Below are positions 15,571 through 23,652 of a stretch of DNA of 64,000 bases, in pieces. Each line of letters starts with the position of its first letter. Position 1 is the stretch's first letter. The notes below the pieces were generated by a model. The model ran no database searches, had not been told where the DNA came from, and was given only the letters and a program-made list of their open reading frames with translations. Where the stretch lies: positions 3,844,001-3,908,000 of the forward strand of contig OW818648.1 in the NCBI GenBank assembly GCA_942492735.1, read 5' to 3'. The DNA comes from Sporobacter sp942492735 (GTDB lineage: Bacteria > Bacillota > Clostridia > Oscillospirales > Oscillospiraceae). A program made the translations under genes and the position numbers.

Positions 15571-15678
15571 ATAATGCAAAGCAGCTAGATTTCAATTTGT
15601 CGAATGAGTTGATTATATGAAACCGAACTCTTAATAAATTGCGGCCGTGTCGTATCCATAATTATTGTATAATAAAAT

Positions 15679-15703
15679 GCAAGGATTCCCAAGAAATCCT
15701 TGC
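15679..15703 (-). terminator. Hairpin terminator
   Basis: Stem GCAAGGATT / AATCCTTGC, followed on the minus strand by ATTTTATTATAC. It would end transcription of the small minus-strand ORF at 15728-15859. Confidence 0.6.
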
Positions 15704-15727
15704 TCAATTTACAAACCGTATTAATGT

Positions 15728-15859
15728 TTATTGCTGATCGATCTTTTCTAATACCTCCCTGTTGCTTTTTACCTGGAGTTCATTCTTAACTTCTTTATTT
15801 TTGGCTTTCATTTGCTTTCTATCATTGACGACAGAAAAATTTTTCTTTTCAGTGCCCAA
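15728..15859 (-). CDS. Possible 43-residue lysine-rich protein
   Basis: TTG start at 15859 with GAGG 9 nt upstream, a plausible promoter before it (TTGCGG, 17 nt, TATACT) and a terminator 25 nt after the stop. The product (MGTEKKNFSVVNDRKQMKAK...) is hydrophilic, Lys/Glu-rich and helical. The complete set of signals makes it more than a random ORF, but there is no recognisable family. Confidence 0.35.
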   Translation of the reverse strand: MGTEKKNFSVVNDRKQMKAKNKEVKNELQVKSNREVLEKIDQQ

Positions 15860-15968
15860 TATGAATATCCTCTTTCAGTATATATTGCTTATCTAGTTTC
15901 CGCAAAAATATAGAAATAGATACAGTTAAATTATGCTAGTTAAGCGCATGAGAAACGGAGGCAAGGCT

Positions 15969-16325
15969 ATGGCGAAACATGCATTTGGATTGATTGATCA
16001 ATTTGAAGAAAATAAATGGTATCAGACATATGAGCCTCAGAAATATCATTGTGTTTCAGTAGATATGGATATTATGGATCAAGTCTTCGAGGCTCATATA
16101 GAAGAATTGATGCAAATAAAAACCTTTGCTGTCAGCTCCACGCAGCCTTTACATGGGCTTGATGAGGCCGGAGTAACGCTTATCCCGCCGGAATCCCTCA
16201 AAGCATTCTGCGATGTTATCGTGAATGCGAATCGCCGGCTTAAAACGCCGCAGCTTTTTATGTTGGTTGAAAAAGTACGCGAAGCAATGGAAAAAAGCAA
16301 ATACTTGATACATTTTGGTATCTGA
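15969..16325 (+). CDS. Hypothetical 118-residue protein
   Basis: ATG at 15969 has ACGGAGG 8 nt upstream; the in-frame start further upstream at 15933 has none. The protein (MAKHAFGLIDQFEENKWYQT...) is soluble, has mixed alpha/beta character and no recognised motif; DVIVNANRRLKTPQLFMLVEKVREAMEK looks like an amphipathic helical end. It is separated from both neighbours by more than 100 nt and is followed by a repeat element. Confidence 0.6.
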   Translation: MAKHAFGLIDQFEENKWYQTYEPQKYHCVSVDMDIMDQVFEAHIEELMQIKTFAVSSTQPLHGLDEAGVTLIPPESLKAFCDVIVNANRRLKTPQLFMLVEKVREAMEKSKYLIHFGI

Positions 16326-16353
16326 ACAACCCGATAATGGAGGGCAGCTACAC

Positions 16354-16427
16354 GCTTCCGATTTCTTGCGTAATGCTCTTATTTTTCCAGCGCTCAGATC
16401 AAGACGAATGAACCGTCCCCTTGTCTT
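16354..16427. repeat. 27-bp inverted-repeat element, copy 1 (with extended left flank)
   Basis: Core 16401-16427: AAGAC ... GTCTT ends around GAATGAACCGTCCCCT. The preceding 45 nt (CGCTTCCG, TTTCTTG, AATGCTCTTA) match the left flank of copy 2 at 28336-28383, so the repeated unit is about 75 bp in these two places. Confidence 0.8.
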
Positions 16428-16493
16428 TTCGGTTGACATTATACATTCGGATGTCTATAATTTAATGTAAAATTATAGACTGGAGTGTTAACT

Positions 16494-18401
16494 TTGATCA
16501 AGGCTGCGTTGTTGTCGATTGACCAGAATATTCTTGACTGCGTTGAAGAGATCAAAGAAAGATTTAAAATCGACTTTTTCTGCACAAAGGTTATTGCTTT
16601 TGAAGAGGCTGTAAATGCAGCACATGAAGCTGAAAATATTGGGGCGGATGTTATTTTCGCCTATGGGCTGCAGTCGCTCACAAACGGAACGGTAACAAAG
16701 CTGCCGGTCGTTAACATCATGCTCTCTGGTCAGGACGTCGGCATGCTTCTCAAGGAAGCGAAAAAGACATTGAATCAGCAAAGGCCGGAGATCGCGCTCT
16801 TGGTCTATTCCTGTATGTTTCGCCGCTCCTCCAATCTCGGAGAGATGTTTGGCGTAGGGCTGAATATTTATATGCTGGATGAATTCGAAACCCACGAAGC
16901 GGCGGTGGCACGAGCCATTGAAAATGGCGTACATATGATCATCAGCGTTCAGGAAGTCTGCGCTCTCGCCGAAAAACAAGGAGTACCAACGTCGCGCATA
17001 TTTTCGGGTAAGGAAGGCGTTCTGCAAGCCCTTCGGCACGCCGAGCTCTTGTCACACAATATCGAAAAGGATAAAATGATCACAGCAGAAAATGATGCTG
17101 TGATGACCAGTATTTTGCATGGTATTATTGAGGTCAATAAAAACGGTGAAATTCTCAAGCTCAATGATTACGCAAAAAATCTTCTTGATTGTAAAAACCG
17201 GAACATCGTGGGACAGCCGCTCATGAGTTATTTCCCTCGAACAATGAAGGATTACCTTAATACAGTTCTAAAAGCAGGACAGCAGGTGTATACGCTCAAT
17301 ATTAAGCTCATGAACAAGAATATGATCACAAATATTGAGCCTATTATTGCAGAACATGAGATTATCGGTGCTGTCATCACATTACAAAAAAGTCAGATCG
17401 TTCAGATGATGGCGCCGGAGATGCAAAACGAGGTGTATTCACGCGGTTTTAAGGCGAACCACCGATTTGAAGATTTCAAGGTAAAATCATTAACCTATGG
17501 GAATGTGATAAAACAAGCCCAGCTCGCCGCTTACAGTAATGCCCCTGTTTTAATTTATGGTGAGGAAGGCACCGAGACGCTTCGGCTCGCTCAGTGCATC
17601 CATAATGATAGCGGGAGACGTCAAAATGGCTTTGTTGAGGTGGACTGCGGCGCTTGGGAGACAGAGCATCTTGATGAAATGTTTTTTGGCTCAAAGGACC
17701 ATCCCGGCGGAGAAAATGATATACGCACGCTGGTTGAACTGGCAGAAGACGGCACCCTATTTCTAAATCATATCGACGCGCTGAAGAATGAGCTCCAGTT
17801 CAGAATTGGCCGATTGATCAGAGGTATCCTCCCCCTTAACAACAACCGTCAGGTTCCGGTCAATATCAGAGTGATTGCAGCCACCGGCGAAAATCTGAAA
17901 ACGTTAATGAGCGAGGGAAAATTCAGAACTGACCTTTATTATGCGCTCAATGTCCTTACCTTGGATATTCCGCCTCTGCGTGAACGAAAAGAAGATCTGG
18001 AAGCTTGGATCGACTACTTTCTTGACCACTATTGCAACTTGTATTCGAGACCGATACAGTTGAACAAAGGTGCCTGCAGGTTTATGTGCGAATACACTTG
18101 GCCGGGCAATATCAGACAGCTGGAGAATTTCTGCCACAGGATTGTGCTGCAGACACCTCATAGGAGTATCGATGAGGCTTTTGTGCGGAATCAGATTGAT
18201 AAATTGGATTTGTGCATAAATTCGGAAGAGCAGCAAAAGGCTGTGACAGTCCATCGAGATAAAAGCGCATTGAAAATGCTGGAAGCCTTGAAGCGAAACA
18301 ATGGAAATCGAACTGAAACTGCCAGGGAGCTTGGGATCAGTAAAACAACGCTGTGGCGTTTAATGCAGAAATATGGAATTACAACGGACTACTCGGTTTA
18401 G
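16494..18401 (+). CDS. Regulator with PrpR-like N-terminus, PAS, degenerate AAA module and Fis-type HTH
   Basis: 635 residues from the TTG at 16494 (TGGAG 8 nt upstream; a GTG three codons earlier overlaps that RBS). Residues 1-190 resemble the PrpR N-terminal sensor domain, 200-300 a PAS domain, 330-560 the AAA module of sigma54 enhancer-binding proteins, and 590-630 a Fis-type HTH (RTETARELGISKTTLWRLM). The AAA module is unusual: the Walker A position reads GEEGTETLRLAQ (356-367), without the Gly-Lys, and the GAFTGA loop that contacts sigma54 is absent (FFGSKDHPGGENDI, 397 on). Downstream sensor parts (LRERKEDL, WPGNIRQLEN) are kept. It probably senses a small acid and controls the operon that follows, likely through sigmaA rather than sigma54. 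Confidence 0.85.
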   Translation: MIKAALLSIDQNILDCVEEIKERFKIDFFCTKVIAFEEAVNAAHEAENIGADVIFAYGLQSLTNGTVTKLPVVNIMLSGQDVGMLLKEAKKTLNQQRPEIALLVYSCMFRRSSNLGEMFGVGLNIYMLDEFETHEAAVARAIENGVHMIISVQEVCALAEKQGVPTSRIFSGKEGVLQALRHAELLSHNIEKDKMITAENDAVMTSILHGIIEVNKNGEILKLNDYAKNLLDCKNRNIVGQPLMSYFPRTMKDYLNTVLKAGQQVYTLNIKLMNKNMITNIEPIIAEHEIIGAVITLQKSQIVQMMAPEMQNEVYSRGFKANHRFEDFKVKSLTYGNVIKQAQLAAYSNAPVLIYGEEGTETLRLAQCIHNDSGRRQNGFVEVDCGAWETEHLDEMFFGSKDHPGGENDIRTLVELAEDGTLFLNHIDALKNELQFRIGRLIRGILPLNNNRQVPVNIRVIAATGENLKTLMSEGKFRTDLYYALNVLTLDIPPLRERKEDLEAWIDYFLDHYCNLYSRPIQLNKGACRFMCEYTWPGNIRQLENFCHRIVLQTPHRSIDEAFVRNQIDKLDLCINSEEQQKAVTVHRDKSALKMLEALKRNNGNRTETARELGISKTTLWRLMQKYGITTDYSV

Positions 18402-18600
18402 CCGAACGGCATGTTAACAAGCATTTCAAAAATCTAAAAAACAGAATCAATCATTTCATTATTTTGAAAGATTTAAGTGTTTCACATTTCGGTGTGAAAC
18501 ATTTTATTTTGTCTGTCAATAGATATCAGCAGCACAACTCGATAGACTTAAGACAAATTGAAGGCGCCAAGAACGTCATCTATATCAAGGGGAGGGAAAT
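18402..18600 (+). promoter_or_regulatory. Control region of the cupin/ABC/methyltransferase operon
   Basis: This gap holds a perfect inverted repeat TGTTTCACA-N6-TGTGAAACA (18478-18501). TGTTTCA/TGAAACA dyads are typical operators of Fis-type regulators of the PrpR/AcoR group, so the upstream regulator is the obvious binder. It is followed by TTTTATTTTG, so it could alternatively terminate the regulator transcript. I find neither a -24/-12 sigma54 promoter nor a convincing -35/-10 pair. Confidence 0.55.
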
Positions 18601-19809
18601 ATGAGCCAGTTTGATGAGTTCGTTTATACAATTCCAAAGGACTACCATCGTTGGGGGGATAAGTATAACTCTCCAAGAGGTTATTTCCGCGGAAACGAGA
18701 GCATGTTGGGATCGCATCTGAATATGGGCTTCACCGTCGTCAAGAAAGAGCATGTCATGGAATTTCCGCATACCCATCACTCTGTCGAGGAATACCTTTG
18801 GTTCATAGGCTCGGATCTGACAAAATTCTTCGATTTCGACTGTGAAATCGAGATTTGGATTGGAGAAGACCCCGATCATTTTGAAAAGTTTGTCATCACC
18901 GAACCGACATTGGTGCGTTTCCCACCGGGCCTCTGGCACGGCCCGATCAATTTCAAGCGTGTTGGTAAACCGATTGCATTTTCGGCGATGTATTTCGACG
19001 GAAATTGGTCGAAGATCACACGCAGGGTTAGTACAGATGGCAAGGTTGACTATCCATATATCGGCACTGGGCTTAAACGCTGCGTTTATGATAAAAACGA
19101 AACGTGTATATTCTGCGGAAGATGTTATCAGGATTATTCCGTAAACTCCAAGGTCTCCCATTTCCCGGACTCTGACTACACAAAGCAATGGACGATGGAC
19201 GTCGTTAACGGTACGCCGGCACCCAGGAGCGGGAAGCTGGACCAGTACGTGTATACCTTCCCCCAGGAATACCATCAGTGGGGAGAAACCTTTGCTAATC
19301 CGAGAGGAAAGTTTAGGGGCATCACACAAATGCCGGGAGCAAAGTTTTACGGAGGCTTCAGCGTCGTTTTAGCACCAAACGTTATGGAGGTACCGCATAT
19401 CCATCATGCTAATGATGAGTACCTGTGGTTCACCGGTTCTGATCTGTCGAATTTTTTCGATTTTGACGCTGAGATAGAGATATATCTCGGATGGGATCCC
19501 GGCAATTTGAAGAAGATTGTCATAACGGAACCAACTGTTATCAGGATTCCGCCGCACCTGTGGCATTGCCCGATCAACTTCAAGCGTATCGGCAAGCCCG
19601 TGGGCTTCCTCCCAGTCTATCCAGACGGCGACTGGTCTAAGATCGTGCGGCAGAAAGACGAAAACGGCAACGACGAGTACATATACGAAGCGGCCAGTCT
19701 GCGCCGATGTGTATACAATTCGGAACAGATATGCTGCTACTGCGGCAAGTGCTTTAGTGACAGCGCTGTAAAGTCGGGAGGTACATTTACTCTGGCGAAA
19801 AATAAGTAG
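18601..19809 (+). CDS. Tandem-duplicated cupin-like protein with two Cys clusters
   Basis: 402 residues with GGGGAGG upstream of the ATG. It is an internal duplication: residues 1-190 and 213-395 are clearly the same domain. Each half has the core PHTHH / PHIHH (57-60, 266-269) followed by EEYLWF-like (acidic residue about 4 further on), then DFD-x-EIEI, a PT-x-x-R-x-P strand, and WH near 113 and 322: the H-x-H...E...H pattern of a metal-binding cupin. Each half ends in a Cys motif, C161-x7-CxxCGRC and C370-x7-CCYCGKC, that could hold zinc or an iron-sulfur centre. No known family comes to mind. First gene of the operon and the founder of a set of four related genes here. Confidence 0.75.
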   Translation: MSQFDEFVYTIPKDYHRWGDKYNSPRGYFRGNESMLGSHLNMGFTVVKKEHVMEFPHTHHSVEEYLWFIGSDLTKFFDFDCEIEIWIGEDPDHFEKFVITEPTLVRFPPGLWHGPINFKRVGKPIAFSAMYFDGNWSKITRRVSTDGKVDYPYIGTGLKRCVYDKNETCIFCGRCYQDYSVNSKVSHFPDSDYTKQWTMDVVNGTPAPRSGKLDQYVYTFPQEYHQWGETFANPRGKFRGITQMPGAKFYGGFSVVLAPNVMEVPHIHHANDEYLWFTGSDLSNFFDFDAEIEIYLGWDPGNLKKIVITEPTVIRIPPHLWHCPINFKRIGKPVGFLPVYPDGDWSKIVRQKDENGNDEYIYEAASLRRCVYNSEQICCYCGKCFSDSAVKSGGTFTLAKNK

Positions 19810-19830
19810 AGGAAATGGAGATATGAAAAA

Positions 19831-20811
19831 GTGACAAGGTACATTATTAAACGATTGCTCTGGATGATACCAGTCATTCTCGGCGTCACTTTAATCGTCA
19901 TGCTGCTTCTTGAACTGACGCCCGGTGACCCGGCGCGGCAGCTGCTTGGCAACTTTGCGACAGAAGAGGAAATAGCGACCGCGCGGGAAACAATGGGACT
20001 GAACAAGCCGTTGCTTACCAGGTATTTTGATTATCTGTCCGGACTGCTCCAGGGCAATCTCGGGGTTTCCTTTTTTACAAAAGGCAGTGTGTGGGACGAC
20101 ATCCTGGTGCGGTTTCCGTATACGCTGCTGGTTGTAACCATCAGCATGGTGCTGGCCATCTTTACCGGGATCCCGATCGGCGTTTATGCTGCAACACATC
20201 AGTATTCCTGGAAGGACAATACATCCATCGTCATGTCGCTGTTTTGTGTTTCCATGCCAAACTTCTGGTTTGCCCTGATTTTAGTACAGGTGTTTGCGAC
20301 AAAGCTTGGATTGGTACCACCGCTGGGAATTGATTCCTGGAAAAGCTGGATACTTCCGGCAATCTCCCTGTCGATCGGTTACTCGGCCACATTAGCCAGA
20401 CAGACTCGTTCGAGCATGCTCGAACAGATCAGGCAGGACTATGTCACAACAGCCCGCGCAAAGGGGCAATCAGAGCATAAGGTCATTTATAAACATGCGC
20501 TGAAAAATGCGATGATCCCGATCATTACGATCATCGGTTCAGTATTTGGCGTATCTCTTGGCGGTGCTGTCATTGCTGAGACAATTTTTGCAATTCCCGG
20601 TCTTGGGAGTTATACATTGAGCGCGCTTTCATCTCGTGACTACCCTGTTGTACAGGGAAGCGTGCTGTATTTTGCTGTGATGTATAGCGTCATCTTGCTG
20701 CTTGTTGATCTCGTCTATACGATGGTCGACCCTCGTATCCGGTCACAGTTCAACAGCGGTAAGAAAAGAATCAAGAGAGAAAAGAAGACTGATATTGAGG
20801 CGGTGCTGTAA
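19831..20811 (+). CDS. Dipeptide/oligopeptide-type ABC transporter permease (DppB-like)
   Basis: 326 residues, GTG start 10 nt after GGAG. N-terminal TRYIIKRLLWMIPVILGVT and a periplasmic-side loop GDPARQLLG, then six transmembrane helices and the EAA loop (DYVTTARAKGQSEHKVIYKHALKNA region) that docks on the ATPases; all hallmarks of DppB/OppB. It is one of the two membrane subunits of the importer encoded by 19831-25253. One nucleotide separates it from the next gene. Confidence 0.92.
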   Translation: MTRYIIKRLLWMIPVILGVTLIVMLLLELTPGDPARQLLGNFATEEEIATARETMGLNKPLLTRYFDYLSGLLQGNLGVSFFTKGSVWDDILVRFPYTLLVVTISMVLAIFTGIPIGVYAATHQYSWKDNTSIVMSLFCVSMPNFWFALILVQVFATKLGLVPPLGIDSWKSWILPAISLSIGYSATLARQTRSSMLEQIRQDYVTTARAKGQSEHKVIYKHALKNAMIPIITIIGSVFGVSLGGAVIAETIFAIPGLGSYTLSALSSRDYPVVQGSVLYFAVMYSVILLLVDLVYTMVDPRIRSQFNSGKKRIKREKKTDIEAVL

Positions 20812-20812
20812 C

Positions 20813-21670
20813 ATGAAGACAAAGAAAAAAAGAAGCCGTTTTGGCGAGCTGTGGCACCAACTAAAGAAGAACAGGTTTGCTGTTGCCGGATTGGTCGTCG
20901 TCATCCTTGTCATTCTGGTTGCAATATTTGCGCCGCTCTTAGCGCCATATGCTTATGATACGCAGGATTTGGCAAATAGCTATGCAAAGCCGAGTGCGGA
21001 ACACTTGCTCGGTACAGACAAGTTCGGCAGAGATACGTTCAGCCGCCTGATTTGGGGGTCGCAGAATTCTATGATAATGGGGCTTGGCTGTGTTGCGCTT
21101 GGCACCATCGTCGGTATTACCATAGGCTCCATTGCCGGTTACTTCGGCGGACGCGTCGACAATATCATCATGAGAGTAATGGATATATTCTCATGCGTTC
21201 CGATGCTTCTGATGTGTGTGGTTATCGCCGCTATTCTTGGACCCAGTGTTAAAAATGCAATTATCGCAATTGCGATTTCGACCACGCCCTCATGTGCACG
21301 GTTGATACGCGCTAATATATTGACGGTTCGCGATAAGGAGTTCGTCGAAGCGGCAAAGGCCATTGACGCCAAAAGCCCTCATATTATTCTCAAGCATATT
21401 ATCCCAAATGCGATTGCGCCGACGATCGTCGCGACAACGATGAATATCGGAAACTCGATTATTGCCGGCGCAACACTGAGCTTTATCGGGCTTGGCGCTC
21501 AGCCGCCGCTTGCTGAGTGGGGGTCCATGCTCTCCGAGGGACGCAACTTTATGCGCGATCACATGGAGCTCGTTCTCTATCCAGGTATATGCATCATGAT
21601 TACGGTCCTGGCGTTTAACCTCTTGGGTGACGGACTGAGAGACGCACTTGACCCGAGACTAAAGAACTGA
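20813..21670 (+). CDS. Dipeptide/oligopeptide-type ABC transporter permease (DppC-like)
   Basis: 285 residues from the ATG at 20813 that immediately follows the DppB-like stop (translationally coupled). N-terminal NRFAVAGLVVVILVILVAIFAP, the HLLGTDKFGRDTFSRLIWG motif and the EAA loop EFVEAAKAIDAKSPHIILKHI are diagnostic of DppC/OppC. Second membrane subunit of the importer. Confidence 0.92.
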   Translation: MKTKKKRSRFGELWHQLKKNRFAVAGLVVVILVILVAIFAPLLAPYAYDTQDLANSYAKPSAEHLLGTDKFGRDTFSRLIWGSQNSMIMGLGCVALGTIVGITIGSIAGYFGGRVDNIIMRVMDIFSCVPMLLMCVVIAAILGPSVKNAIIAIAISTTPSCARLIRANILTVRDKEFVEAAKAIDAKSPHIILKHIIPNAIAPTIVATTMNIGNSIIAGATLSFIGLGAQPPLAEWGSMLSEGRNFMRDHMELVLYPGICIMITVLAFNLLGDGLRDALDPRLKN

Positions 21671-21682
21671 CGGAGGCCGGAT

Positions 21683-22660
21683 ATGGAAAAAAACAACGTC
21701 TTAGAAATAAAAGACCTGGATGTAGAGTTTCACACTGATGATGTCATCGTTCATGCCGTCAATGGGATCAATCTTGTCATGAAAGAGGGCGAAACACTGG
21801 GACTGGTCGGGGAAACCGGCGCCGGCAAAACAACGATTGCGCGTACTATTCTCGGGATCCTTGCCAAACCTCAGGGCGAGATCAAACAGGGTAAAATCAT
21901 TTTCGAAGGCAGAGATCTGCTTCGTCTGAACGAAAAGGAGATGAAGAAGATCAGGGGCGAAAAAATCGCAATGATCTTCCAGGATCCGATGACGGCGCTT
22001 AACCCAATCGAGCGCGTCGGAGACCAGATAGCGGAATCGATCAGTCTGCACAACAAGATATCGGCTGCGGATGCAATCCTGCGTTCGATGGATATGCTGG
22101 AAATGGTTGGGATACCCAAAGAGCGTTTTTCAGAGTTCCCGCACCAATTTTCCGGCGGTATGAAACAGCGTGTCGTGATCGCAATGGCGCTCGCCTGTAA
22201 TCCCAAACTGCTTTTGGCGGATGAACCGACAACCGCGCTTGACGTGACGATCCAGGCGCAGGTTCTTGATTTGATGCGCGACTTGACCCGGAGGCTTGAC
22301 ACCTCGGTATTGCTCATTACACACGACCTTGGAGTTGTTGCCAGTATTTGCGAATCTGTAGCGGTTGTATACGCCGGTGAGATCGTGGAATACGGGACTG
22401 TGCGGCATATATTCAATAACCCGCTGCACCCATATACCATAGGGCTGTTCGGCTCGCTGCCGGACCTTGATTCAACGGAAAAGAGACTGAAACCTATAAA
22501 GGGCTTGATGCCGGATCCGACAAATCTGCCGGAGGGCTGCAAGTTCTGCGACCGCTGTGATTATGCGACGGAGGAATGCCGCATGCAGAGCCCATCCGTA
22601 TACGAACCTGAAGAAGGGCATACGGTACGGTGCTTTCTTGCGAAAAAGGAGGATGTGTGA
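21683..22660 (+). CDS. Oligopeptide-type ABC transporter ATPase (DppD-like)
   Basis: 325 residues. Walker A GETGAGKTT near residue 40, Q-loop FQDPMTALNP, signature FSGGMKQRV, Walker B LLLADEPTTALD, H-loop LLITHDLG. The C-terminal extension CKFCDRCDYATEEC is the cysteine motif typical of Dpp/Opp ATPases, which can carry a 4Fe-4S cluster. Its stop overlaps the start of the next gene (TGATG). Confidence 0.93.
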   Translation: MEKNNVLEIKDLDVEFHTDDVIVHAVNGINLVMKEGETLGLVGETGAGKTTIARTILGILAKPQGEIKQGKIIFEGRDLLRLNEKEMKKIRGEKIAMIFQDPMTALNPIERVGDQIAESISLHNKISAADAILRSMDMLEMVGIPKERFSEFPHQFSGGMKQRVVIAMALACNPKLLLADEPTTALDVTIQAQVLDLMRDLTRRLDTSVLLITHDLGVVASICESVAVVYAGEIVEYGTVRHIFNNPLHPYTIGLFGSLPDLDSTEKRLKPIKGLMPDPTNLPEGCKFCDRCDYATEECRMQSPSVYEPEEGHTVRCFLAKKEDV

Positions 22661-23652
22661 TGTCGGCTTTGCTTGAAGTAAAACATCTCAAAAAATACTT
22701 TAAATCAAACAGAGGAATGCTCCATGCTGTTGACGATGTAAACTTTACACTCGATGCAGGCAAAACACTCGGCGTTGTCGGGGAGTCCGGCTGCGGCAAA
22801 AGCACGCTTGGCCGAACCATTCTACACCTGTTGGACGCAACGGACGGACAGATACTGTTCAACGGAAAAGACATCACAAATCCGAATCGCAGGGAACTGA
22901 GCGCGATGCGTCAGGAGATGCAGATCATATTCCAGGATCCGTTCTCATCGCTGAACCCCCGCATGTCAGTCAGTGAGGCCATCATGGAACCTCAACAGCT
23001 CCGGGGCAAAGAGAGCAAATCGGAGATGGTCGAAAACACCAAAAGGCTGATGGAAACGGTCGGTCTTGCAGAGCGCTTTTGGGGTACATATCCTCACGAA
23101 CTGGATGGCGGAAGACGTCAGCGCATCGGGATCGCCAGAGCGTTGGCGCTGAATCCAAAGTTCATCGTTTGTGATGAACCGGTATCCGCGCTGGACGTCT
23201 CGATTCAGGCACAGATCCTGAACCTGATGCTTGATCTGCAGGAACAGAGAAATCTGACATATATGTTCGTGACACACGACCTGTCAGTCGTGAAGTACAT
23301 ATCCGATGATATCCTGGTCATGTACCTCGGACAGGTGGTAGAGAAAGCCTCGTCCGACGAGATTTTCCGCAATACGCTGCATCCGTACAGCAAGGCCCTG
23401 CTTTCAGCTATTCCGATTCCAAAAGTCGACGCGCAGAAAACATTCATACCGTTGAAAGGGGAAATCACGTCACCGATTAACCCGAAACCGGGGTGCAGGT
23501 TCATGGCAAGATGTCTATACATGAAAGAAGAATGCAGCAATCCGCAAAAGTTGGAAGAAATCCTGCCAAATCATTTTGTTTCCTGCTGCCGTTGTCGGGA
23601 AATTAATGATATTAAAAATGGAGTTCAAAATGAAAGGAAAGCAGAAAAATGA
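22660..23652 (+). CDS. Oligopeptide-type ABC transporter ATPase (DppF-like)
   Basis: 330 residues from the ATG at 22660, with AAAGGAGG upstream and a one-base overlap with the previous stop. Walker A GESGCGKST, Q-loop FQDPFSSLNP, Walker B FIVCDEPVSALD, H-loop THDLSV. The signature reads ELDGGRRQR in place of the common SGGQ, a variant seen in a Clostridia subset of these ATPases. C-terminal Cys motif (CRFMARCLYMKEEC). Forms the ATPase pair with the preceding gene. Confidence 0.92.
   Translation: MSALLEVKHLKKYFKSNRGMLHAVDDVNFTLDAGKTLGVVGESGCGKSTLGRTILHLLDATDGQILFNGKDITNPNRRELSAMRQEMQIIFQDPFSSLNPRMSVSEAIMEPQQLRGKESKSEMVENTKRLMETVGLAERFWGTYPHELDGGRRQRIGIARALALNPKFIVCDEPVSALDVSIQAQILNLMLDLQEQRNLTYMFVTHDLSVVKYISDDILVMYLGQVVEKASSDEIFRNTLHPYSKALLSAIPIPKVDAQKTFIPLKGEITSPINPKPGCRFMARCLYMKEECSNPQKLEEILPNHFVSCCRCREINDIKNGVQNERKAEK

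Noticed and set aside
12700..15700. Classical integron attC sites
   Set aside because: The recurring CCCATTATG boxes are partly palindromic, but I cannot place the GTTRRRY / RYYYAAC core sites at consistent cassette ends and no integron integrase is present.
18402..18600. Sigma54 (-24/-12) promoter expected from the neighbouring enhancer-binding-type regulator
   Set aside because: No TGGCAC-N5-TTGC-like sequence lies in the interval, and the regulator lacks the GAFTGA loop.
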